Origin: Chrysemys picta bellii
Taxonomy: Eukaryota; Chordata; Testudines; Emydidae
DNA: 64,000 nt
Assembly: GCF_011386835.1 (NCBI RefSeq)
Contig: NC_088792.1
Coordinates: 222,173,894 to 222,237,893 of the forward strand
Direction of reading: 5' to 3'
Shown here one piece after another: positions 56,225 through 64,000 of this stretch; the first letter of the stretch is position 1, and each line of letters starts with the position of its first letter. A program made the translations under genes and the position numbers. Below the pieces are notes generated by a model that did no database searches, was not told the DNA's origin, and was given only the letters and a program-made list of their open reading frames with translations.

Positions 56225-58255
56225 ACAACAAAAGAATTGTCAAAATGTTGACTTTTCAAAAAAACAAACATGCAAAAACAATTCAATTTGGCAACGACAT
56301 TGCAGTGCCTTGTGGGGATTGTAGTCTAGGTGCCTCATGCTCCCTAAATGACCTTGTGCTTTGCACTATTAAATTTTATCCCATTTCTCTTACCTCAGTT
56401 TTCAAGGTCGTCCAAGGCTTTTTGTATGATATTCCTGTCCTCCTCCCTATTGCCAATGCCTCCTGACTGTGTCTGCTAATAAAATTGGCGGCTCACTCCC
56501 ACTTTTTGTGCCAAGGTCAGTAATAAAAATGTTAAATAAAATTAGTCTCAAGACTGATCTCTGAGGAACTGCACTAGTAATCTCCCTCCAGCCTGACAGT
56601 TCACCTTTCAGTATGACTCATTGTAGTCACGCCTTTAACCATTTCCTTACCCACCTTTTAATTTTCATATTAATCCCCATCTTTTTCAATTTAATAATTT
56701 CCCATGTGGAATTGTATTAAATGCCTTGTGAAATCCAGGTAGATTAGAACTACTGCATTTCCTTTGTCTAAAAAATCAGTTATCTTCTCAAAGGAGATCA
56801 GGTTGATCTTGCACGATCTACCTTTTGTAAAACCATGTTGTATTTTATCCCAATTACCATTTACCTCTATGTACTTAATTATTTTCTCTTTCAAAATTCA
56901 TTCCAAGACCTTCCAGACAATTGAGGTCAACCTAACAGACCTATAATTTCCTGGATCACTTTTTTCCCTTTCTTAAAAATAGGAACTATATTAGCAATTC
57001 TTGAGTCATATGGCATGACCCTCAAGTTTACAGATTCATTAAAAATCCTTGCTATTGGGCTTGCAATTTCATGTACCAGTTTCTTTAATATTTTTGGTTG
57101 GAGATTATCTGGGCCCCCTGATTTAATCCCATTAATCTATTTGAGTTTGACTTCCACTTTGAATGTGGTAATTTCTACTTTCATATCCTTGTTCCCATTA
57201 AGCTACCCTGCCACTAACCCTAAGCTCTTCATTACCCTTATTAAAAACTGAGGCAAAGTATTTGTTTAGGTGTTGGGCCATGCCTAGATTATCTTTAATC
57301 TCCACCCCATCCTCAGTGTTTAGCGGTCCCATTTCTTCTGTCTTTGTTTTCTTTTTATTTATATGGTTATAGAAACTTTTGCTATTGGTTTTAATTTCCT
57401 TTGCAAGGTCCAACTTTGCTTGTCTTCTGGCAGGTCTCAGTTGATCCCTACATGTTCTGACCTCCTCCAAGAGGTAGCTTTCCTTGCTGGTCCATCCCAT
57501 CTTCCATTCCTTATAAGCTTTCTGATTTCTCTTTATCACCTGTTTAAAATGCTTACTCATTCAGCTTGGTCTGCAACCCTTCCCTATGAATTTTTCCCCT
57601 TGCTTGGGATACAGGCTTCAGATAGTTTCTGCATCTTTGATTTAAAGTAACTCCAAGCCTCCACCATATTCAGATCCCGAGTTCTTCAGTCCAGTCCACT
57701 TCCCTAATTAATTCCCTTAATTTTTTTAAGTTTGCCCTTTTAAAATCAAGAACCTGAGGTGCAGATCTAGTTTTGTTTATCCTTCCTTTAGTTTAAACTG
57801 AATTAGCTCATGATCACTTGAACCAAGGTTTCCCCCTACAACCAGTTCTTCTATGATATCCTCTGCACACCAATCTGCACACCAATACCGAATCTAAAAT
57901 AGCATCACTTCTTGTTGGCTCAATAACTGTCTCCTCTCTCTGGGAGGGGAGGCAATGCACCATTGGAGATTAAATCTGGTTGGGGAGCCTGGCCCATAGA
58001 GGAGACGTGGGGCAACTGAACTACAACTCCCATGAGGTACCACAGCAGCATGTCTCAAAGTTTTTCAGTTTAAGGTTGAAATATTTTGTTTTTTGGCAAA
58101 AAAGCTTAACTTCTCATTTTTCAGGAATGTGCTATTTTGATGATAAAAACCAAAGCTTTATGTGGAAAGCAGATACTTTTTATGAAAAAAAAAAAAAGTT
58201 TAAAAATTCAATTTTCTGTAGAAAGACAGTTTTGATGGACAATTTCCATCTAGTG
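56225..58255. mobile_element. Palindromic MITE split by an antisense CR1
   Basis: The left arm (about 56225-56334), with 'gcagtgccttgtggggattg' and 'tagtctaggtgcctcatg', is the inverted counterpart of the right arm (about 58005-58255). The right arm has 'aactacaactcccatgagg', 'taccacagcagc' and then 'ttttttggcaaaaaagc' against 'caatttggcaacg' on the left. The two arms are separated by the CR1 at 56335-57965. Outer ends were not resolved. Confidence 0.6.
56335..57965 (-). pseudogene. CR1 LINE ORF2 reverse transcriptase remnant, antisense
   Basis: On the minus strand, the segment from about 57560 to 57198 encodes the pre-RT region with Y-K-E-W-K-M-G and F-Y-N-H-I-N-K-K-K motifs. Near 56890-56700 it has the RT fingers block Q-H-G-F-T-K-G-R-S-C and the catalytic-region lead Y-L-D-F-T, where the usual K-A-F-D is damaged. 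Near 56580 it has V-P-Q-R-S-V-L and L-F-N-I-F-I-T-D-L. The later A-D-D box is degraded. Multiple frame breaks make it dead. It is 5'-truncated upstream of the pre-RT region and ends soon after the palm motifs. Confidence 0.92.
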
Positions 58256-58259
58256 TAGT

Positions 58260-58685
58260 CTAAAGGAAAGCTGTGCTTAAATGGCTTACAGTGTGCAACA
58301 AGGTCCCTGGATGAGTTGGCTGTGAGAATTGAATCTAGGGCTACTGGATCTAAAAGTTTGAACCAGTGCTGCATGAGCTAAAGGATTGTAACCCTAGCTA
58401 GCAGACATTAGCAGAGTCAAACCTCATCATTGGTCCAACCATCAATACTCTGCCAACTAGAGTTATACAATGGTTGCAACTGAAAAGTCAGCTTTTAAAA
58501 AGCTACTCCTCACAGGGCCCAATATATTGCAGTTATTTTTCTCTAAGTGCCCACTGAGGGAGTCATGACAGAATAGGGTAGGCTCAACAAGTTTGGGAGA
58601 GCTTCACTTATCCAAACTTTTGGATGATTATCCACAAACAGCAATGGAGCTGGACCACACCTCATATCATATCAGCAAAATGTAT
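58260..58685. other. No recognised feature
   Basis: Short unassigned stretch between the MITE arm and the microsatellite. Confidence 0.4.
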
Positions 58686-58689
58686 GTGT

Positions 58690-58710
58690 GTACACACACA
58701 CACACACACA

Positions 58711-58793
<83 letters not shown>

Positions 58794-58796
58794 TAT

Positions 58797-58828
<32 letters not shown>
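58690..58828. repeat. Compound (CA)n(TA)n(CA)n microsatellite
   Basis: About nine CA, then about 37 nearly pure TA units (roughly 58714-58787), TACATA interruptions, then about thirteen CA. The TA core is self-complementary and prone to length change. It directly precedes a CR1 copy. Confidence 0.97.
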
Positions 58829-58829
<1 letters not shown>

Positions 58830-58833
<4 letters not shown>

Positions 58834-59420
58834 ATTAATAGAAGTATCATATGCAAGACATGGGAGGCACCTGTTCCACTCTACTTGGCACTGGTGAGGC
58901 TTCAGCTGGAGTAGTGTGTACAATTTTGGGCGCGACACTAAGGAAGATGTGGACAAACTGGAGAGAATCCAGAGGAAGGAGACAAAAATGATAAAAGGTT
59001 TAGAAGACATGACCTATGAAGTAAGGTTAAGAATAACTGGGCATATTTAGCCTTGAGAAAAGAAGACTGAAGGGGGACCTGTCACCTGATAAGTCTTCAA
59101 ATACATTAAGGGCTGTTATAAAGAGGACAGTGATCAATTGTTATCTATATCCACTGAAGGAAGAACAAGAAGTAATTGGCTAAATGGGAGCAAGGAAGCT
59201 TTAGGTTAGATATTAGGAAAAGTTTTCTAACAATAAGGATAGTTAAACAATGGACTAGGTTACCAAGGGAGGTTGGGGAATCCCTGTCACTGGAGATTTT
59301 TAAGGTTAGACAAACAATTGTTAAGGCTGGTCTAGGCTTACTTGGTTCTGCCTTAGTGCAGGGAAGGATGGACTAGATGACTTCTTGAGTCCCTTCTACT
59401 CCCATGTTTCTATGAATCTT
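58830..59420 (+). mobile_element. CR1 LINE 3' end
   Basis: It contains 'ttccactctacttggcactg', 'ggaagatgtggacaaactgg', 'acatgacctatgaagtaagg', 'gaagtaattggctaaatgg' and 'ctaggcttacttggttctgc', with the terminal 'catgtttctatgaatct'. This is the same CR1 type as 52925-54415 but uninterrupted. It is 5'-truncated near the microsatellite. Confidence 0.93.
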
Positions 59421-60408
59421 CTATAATGAAATGCAATAATTTGGAATCTTAACTGTTGCTTCAAATTAATTCTATTTTGTAGAGAAATACCTTTTACATC
59501 AAGTTATAAGAATTTGACTTTAAGCATACTATTTATTGAATTATTCACACTAACAACATTCAAGGACAGCCATCAAATATGATATGATGTTCTATAAGCA
59601 GCAAGGTACAGAAATCAAATTACAGACATTTGTTTTTATACCATATGAATAACAATATAAAAAATGATATCAAGGTTGTTCATGACATACTCAGAAGAAG
59701 TGGTATAAAATAATAACTCTGAAATAGATAACCAAAGGGCTTCCTGATAAATTATAGCGTACTTCTAATGCTTGGGAGAAGTCCCACAAAAGTAATAAAT
59801 CTGATCCATCTGGGACAATGGTATTTGATTCAGGCAAGCATTAAGCCTGTAGGCTGAAATTACCTACAAGATAATCTCAAGTGTGGCATTTTCTGGCCTA
59901 TCAGACCTGGTTCTGATGTCTAACAGGACAAATATTGATAAATTGCTAAAACCAGAACTTCATCGTTAGTAACCTTAATTAACGATGCCTCTTTGTTGGG
60001 TTGTAGCCTGAAAAAGTTGAATTTTCAGATAAATTGTTTCTAGTTAGACAGGCTATCCAAAGAGCAACCCTGATATCTAAAGAAACAAAACGTCAACCTG
60101 GTATTTGTTTGTAGAGGCAAATTATCCAGAATAACTCAGATGATCAGTATTTACCTTAGCAATTTGTTACTGTGGCTTGACATACCACAGACAATATAGC
60201 ATGGCTGAGTGTTTAAAAAGAATATTCAGTGTTTTATAAGTATTTTTTCCAGTCTTTTACTCCAAGAAGTACAGTACCTTAAAGTCAGTTCAACATATTT
60301 TGATATATTCTAAAGACATAGCTTGCTATTGATCCTGGAACCTTTCTGAACCCTGACAACTTTTACCTCCAGGTATAAGAGGAAAATTGACGAACTACTT
60401 CTAAGAAG
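59421..60408. other. No recognised feature
   Basis: AT-rich, without repeat termini or coding signal. Confidence 0.4.
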
Positions 60409-61242
60409 GAATCTGTAGTGAGCCGGTGTGGCTTCCCGCCGCCCCGGAGGGGGAAGAGCCCATCCGGAGGCCGGAGTGGGCGGAGCTAGGGAGCTCTGAG
60501 TCCACCCCTCAAAGGATCAGGCTATAAAAGTATAAAAGCTCAGTCAGGCCCCAGCCGCCGGAGAGACCAGATGTCTCCAGCCTAGCTCATGGCTGGGAAG
60601 ACCCCGCGGCCCAAGGCGGCCACCAGGACTGGCCGGGCCTGCCCTGCGCCCACTATCCGGAGGAGCCGCCGGACCTGCCGAACAATCCCTGCCCTGGCGA
60701 ACCCATGATCCTGGATTCCCCAGAGACCGACACCAAGACCCAGGTAGGCCCCGAGGGGGAGTGTGGAAGTAGCCCGGGGGAAGCCGACCCCAGTCTGGCA
60801 GCAGCACGGCCAGAGCCGATGTCAGTGTGTTGCGGCCAGGATCCCCAATGACAGCAGTGGGTCTTCTGCTGCTGCTAGGGCCCCAGACTGGGACGCAGTG
60901 GAGTGGGAGGGTCTGCGTCCCCCCACCACCCAACCCGTGAGTGGCAGTCTCCCCCTCTCCCAGGCCTTTTGAGGCTTGGGCCTACTATTGTTGCTCAGCC
61001 CTGACTGAGGGCCTGAGCTCCTGACTCAGCATTTGTTGCCCTGCCCTGATCTAGGGCCTGGGCTAAATACTCCTGCTGGTTGCTCAGCCCTGACCGAGGA
61101 CCTGAGCCCCTGACGTAGCATTGGTGCCCCGCCCTGAGCCAGGGTCGGGCTTACCGTGTCTTCAGGACTGCAAGGGCTGCCGAGGGAGACCCTGCAGCCG
61201 GACGAAGTACCCAAGTACCAGTGTGTAGTGAGCCGGTGTGAC

Positions 61243-62545
61243 TAGGGTTACCATTCGTCCGGATTTACCCGGACATGTCCTCCTTTTTGTACTAAAAATA
61301 GCGTCCGGGGGGAATTTGTAAAGCACTCACAATGTCCGGGATTTCCCCCTCAGGCAGAGCAGACCGAGTGGCTGGGAGGGCTGCAGGGAAGTCCCGGGCT
61401 GGACTCCGGAGCAGCTGTAGAGGAGCCGGATCCGCCCTGCATTCTGAGCAAGTGTATCAGCACAAAGTGCAGCCCTCCCCTTTTGCAACTGGGAGCGGTT
61501 TCTGCCATGCAGGGTAGCAAAACGGGAGCGAGAGCACTTTGTGCTGATACAAGGGCAGCTCTCCCCTGCAGTCCGGTCCGGGCCAGGGACCGGGTTTTGT
61601 TGTGCAGGGCCAGGGACCGGGTTTTGTTGTGCTGGGGAGCTCAGCCACGTGTCCGGCTCGCACAGAGCCCAACACCCTGTTCTGAGCAGCAGGGTAAGGA
61701 GGCCAGGGGGCAGGAAGGTTCTGGAGGTGGCAGTCAAGAAACGGGGGGGGGGCTTTTTGGGGGGAGTGGAGAAAGTTTTGGGCAGTCAGGGTACAGGTAG
61801 GGGGTAGGGTCCTGGGGGGCAGTTGGGGGGGCTTAGGAGGGGGCAGTTAGGGGACAAGGAACAGGGAATCTTAGGTAGGGGGTGGGGTTCTGGAGGGCAG
61901 TTAGGAGCAGGGGTCCCAGGAGGGGGCAGTCAGGGGACAAGGAGCGGGGTGGGGGGCTGAGAGTTCTGGGGGGGAGCTGTCAGGGGGCAGGAGTGGGGAG
62001 AGGGATCGGAGCAGTCAGGGGACAGGGAGCAGAGGGGTTTAGATGGGTTGGGAGTTCTGGGGGGGGGCTGTCAGGGGGCAGGAGTGCGGAGAGGGATCGG
62101 AGCAGTCAGGGGACAGGGAGCAGAGGGGTTTAGATGGGTTGGGAGTTCTGGGGGGGGCTGTCAGGGGGCAGGAGTGGGGAGAGGGATCGGAGCAGTCAGG
62201 GGACAGGGAGCAGAGGGGTTTAGATGGGTTGGGAGTTCTGGGGGGGGGGCTGTCAGGGGGTGGGGAGTGGTTGGATGGGGCGTGGGAGTCCCAGGGGTCT
62301 GTCTGGGGGTGGGGGTGTGGATAAGGGTTGGGGCAGTCAGGGGACAAGAGGCAGGGAGGCTTAGATAGGGAGTGGAGTCCTGGGGGGCAGTTAGGGGCAG
62401 GGGTCCCAGGAGGGGGCAGTCAGGGGACAAGGAACGGGGGGAGGGTTGGGGGTTCTGGGGGGGCGGGAAGTGGGAGGGGCAGGGGCGGGGCTAGGGCGGG
62501 GCTCCTCCCATCCTCTTTTTTGCTTGCTGAAATATGGTAACCCTA
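61243..62545. mobile_element. hAT element, 1,303 bp, perfect 8-bp duplication
   Basis: The inverted ends are 'tagggttaccat' and 'atggtaaccctag' (12 of 12). The exact 8-bp duplication GGTGTGAC lies at 61235-61242 and 62546-62553. The left subterminal part holds 'cggatttacccggac' and 'gtccgggatttccc', a palindromic pattern. The right end has a T-rich 'tcctcttttttgcttgctg'. The interior is a G-rich minisatellite. No transposase domain can be read, so it is non-autonomous despite its length. Confidence 0.93.
61790..62450. repeat. G-rich minisatellite with 90-91 bp units
   Basis: The unit contains 'gagagggatcggagcagtc', 'ggacagggagcagagggg' and 'tttagatgggttgggagtt'. The marker 'atcgga' recurs at 62005, 62096 and 62186 (periods 91 and 90), giving three close copies, with degenerate related units on both sides. 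The five or more overlapping frames here repeat the same peptide and are artefacts of the array. Confidence 0.93.
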
Positions 62546-62749
62546 GGTGTGACTCCCCGCTGCCCCGGAGAGGGTCGAGCCGCGGCAAACCCTTGTACAG
62601 AATCTCATCTTGTTTTCATTTCCCACGAGTCACAGAAACAAGAGATGTTAGCAGTCAGACTCATAGGCAGAGAACTCTCAGGTCAACCTCGGTACTCCAA
62701 CTCTCTGAAAAGAGTAAGGGAAGTTGACTGGAGAGCATTTCCTGTTGAC

Positions 62750-62865
62750 ACTGCGCAGTGAAGACACGTGGGTAAGTTGACCTAAGCTACGACTCTAACT
62801 ATGTTATTCACATAGCTGGAGTACTGTAACTTTGGTCGACTTACCCCCATGGTAAAGACAAGCCA
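62750..62865. repeat. Hairpin MITE fragment related to the Harbinger-like family
   Basis: A nested hairpin: outer arms 'ggtaagttgacct' / 'ttggtcgacttacc', inner arms at 62792-62804 and 62810-62822, loop TATTC. The inner stem and loop resemble the terminal hairpin of 54100-54395. No target duplication was recognised. Confidence 0.6.
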
Positions 62866-63690
62866 TCACTCAGCGGAGAGTATCATGTTATATTACAGCT
62901 GCCATAGAGACTAATAGAAAGAATGCTGAAGTGTGTCCAAGATTGCTCCCAACAAGATGTTGACTTTCACACCTGAAGAAATTCAGCTTCCAAGGTAGCA
63001 ACAGATACAATGGTTGGCAAGAAATCCAGAGAGATGGGTTTGTCAGAAGATAAACAGTATTTATATTACTTGCACAAGTAATCAGCTCTTTCTGAATATT
63101 CTGAGGCTTCTGGAAACATCTAGGTATGCTCAAAAACTTAACCCAAGCATTTGTGTACACAGTTCCATACTAACATTACACCACTTCATTTACATAGCCT
63201 CTCACATGCTAATAACTTGATACCTACTTTTGGAGCAGGCTACAATGATAGGCAGCATTAAATATAGATGGGAGGAGGAGTGAGGTTCTCAGAAAGGCAG
63301 TGGTTCAAAAGGACACAATAACTGATACAGGATTCTGTTCAGATGGTTGGTAGCTGAAAGGCTTTTTTGGTAAAACTGTTTATTAATTACAAGTGTAATA
63401 GAGCTGAGCTATTTAGTTATGTTCTTTGAATTATTATGTTTTTTTGAAGAGTGCCATCTCATTCTTTTATACCGTGTCCAAAGAAAACATTTGATAGTTT
63501 CAGAGAACCTGGTATTAGTTCAATTATGTGATTAATTTCATACATCATATTACTTTCAATGGCAACCTGACTATATAGCATTTTATCAAATTCATCCTTT
63601 CCTTTTAAAAACAAACAATCTGTAGAAATGCATTTTAGTTAAAAGTATGATACATTAAAGTGGTTATGCAGTGAAATTAAGCTGTTCAAG
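62866..63690. other. No recognised feature
   Basis: AT-rich, no repeat or gene recognised. Confidence 0.4.
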
Positions 63691-63694
63691 ACTT

Positions 63695-63805
63695 TACCTG
63701 AGACAATGTGAGTGAAGTTGGTCCAGTAAAAGATATTACCTCATTAACCTTGTTTCTCTAATATCCTGGGACTGAAACAGCTACAACAACACGGCATACA
63801 AGACT
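63695..63805. repeat. Possible Penelope-like terminal repeat
   Basis: 'gaagttggtccagtaaaaga' and 'tattacctcattaaccttg' followed by 'ctaatatcctgggactg' and 'gctacaacaacacggcatac' resemble a PLE terminal subfamily that I recall from sauropsid genomes. It parallels the 'gagactaacaaatttatt...gctactctgaaac' ends found elsewhere in this window. No coding part is present. The remainder to 64000 is unassigned. Confidence 0.45.
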
Positions 63806-64000
63806 CTGTCTTATTGTAGTTTACACCTTTAAAAATGACCTACAGTAGCAAGAGAAAAGTACAATTAGGATCAAATATAGGAATAAATACTCTCTATAAC
63901 AATCACAAACTGCCATCTCCAGCCTCTCGCACACCCCCATCCTCACACAGTTTTTTCAAACCATTCTTATTAACATTATCTCCTTGACTTTTCAATTGGA

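Larger units (their letters stand above)
60414..62599 (+). mobile_element. LTR-type retroelement, 875 bp originally, split by a hAT element
   Basis: It begins 'tgtagtgagccgg' and ends 'acccttgtaca'. An exact 5-bp duplication, GAATC, flanks it (60409-60413, 62600-62604). A double TATA box ('gctataaaagtataaaag') lies at 60521-60538. The starting sequence recurs at 61224 ('tgtagtgagccggtgtga') and continues after the insertion as 'ctccccgctgccccggag', so it is either a solo LTR with an internal repeat of its start or a miniature element with about 50-bp direct terminal repeats. A degenerate 85-bp tandem pair ('gttgctcagccctgac') lies at 60990-61150. No protein is encoded. Confidence 0.8.

Noticed and set aside
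56283..56334. Part of the CR1 3' end
   Set aside because: The text 'gcagtgccttgtggggattg' matches the inverted arm near 58020 and not CR1, so it belongs to the interrupted palindromic MITE.
60414..61242. GC-rich block with TATA box as a host promoter or CpG island
   Set aside because: The TG...CA ends and GAATC duplication place it inside an LTR-type retroelement. Promoter activity would belong to the LTR.
61960..62260. Regular repeats suggesting a CRISPR-like array
   Set aside because: Units are 90 bp, contiguous and without unique spacers, in vertebrate DNA; it is a minisatellite.
61882..62540. Several overlapping G-rich frames and a possible repeat protein
   Set aside because: The peptide repeats simply mirror the 90-bp minisatellite inside the hAT element.

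Overview
This is vertebrate nuclear DNA, almost certainly from a turtle (Testudines). The best evidence is a tRNA-derived SINE of the tortoise Pol III type at 4667-4861, its antisense relative at 14945-15113, several Penelope-like elements of the kind common in turtle genomes, and CR1 LINEs of several ages. All lineage and family names here come from pattern recognition; no database search was possible.

I find no host protein-coding exon that I can defend. Long open frames all fall inside GC-rich or palindromic transposons or inside LTRs. The only protein homology is transposon-derived: a GIY-YIG endonuclease fragment of a Penelope-like element (25355-25666, minus), a second Penelope fragment (41798-42058, minus), and broken CR1 reverse transcriptase (56335-57965, minus). 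One tRNA-Ala(AGC)-like sequence lies at 15126-15198, minus. The window therefore looks intergenic or deep-intronic.

Layout. 1-7 kb: Penelope fragment, composite MITEs, the tortoise SINE, and a Harbinger-like MITE inside a palindromic MITE. 7.1-8.9 kb: a hAT-like element split by a 1.2-kb retroviral-type LTR. 10.6 kb: GC-rich hAT MITE with a perfect 8-bp duplication. 12.3-13.1 kb: MIR-like SINE holding a palindrome and a Harbinger-like MITE. 13.7-16.0 kb: LTR candidate, SINE plus tRNA-Ala, 321-bp palindromic hAT MITE. 18.7-27 kb: Penelope copies, one with an inverted junction and one with a 12-bp target duplication, and CR1 tails. 28-38.7 kb: DNA-transposon MITEs, CR1 tails, two antisense LTRs, a hAT MITE, and a 41-base T run. 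41.5-48.4 kb: Penelope fragment, an inverted CR1 pair, and a hAT-like element split by a probable long LTR. 51.4-59.4 kb: MIR, a solo LTR with 5-bp duplications, a CR1 interrupted by two different DNA transposons, a small hAT MITE, and a palindromic MITE split by an antisense CR1. 60.4-62.6 kb: an LTR-type element split by a 1.3-kb hAT element with a 90-bp minisatellite.

The overall story is layered insertion. Many junctions keep target-site duplications, so the order of insertion can be read directly. I see no sign of a new biological system such as a gene cluster, CRISPR array or operon. The most novel observation is a 5-base hairpin loop that is reverse-complemented between two copies of a Harbinger-like MITE.
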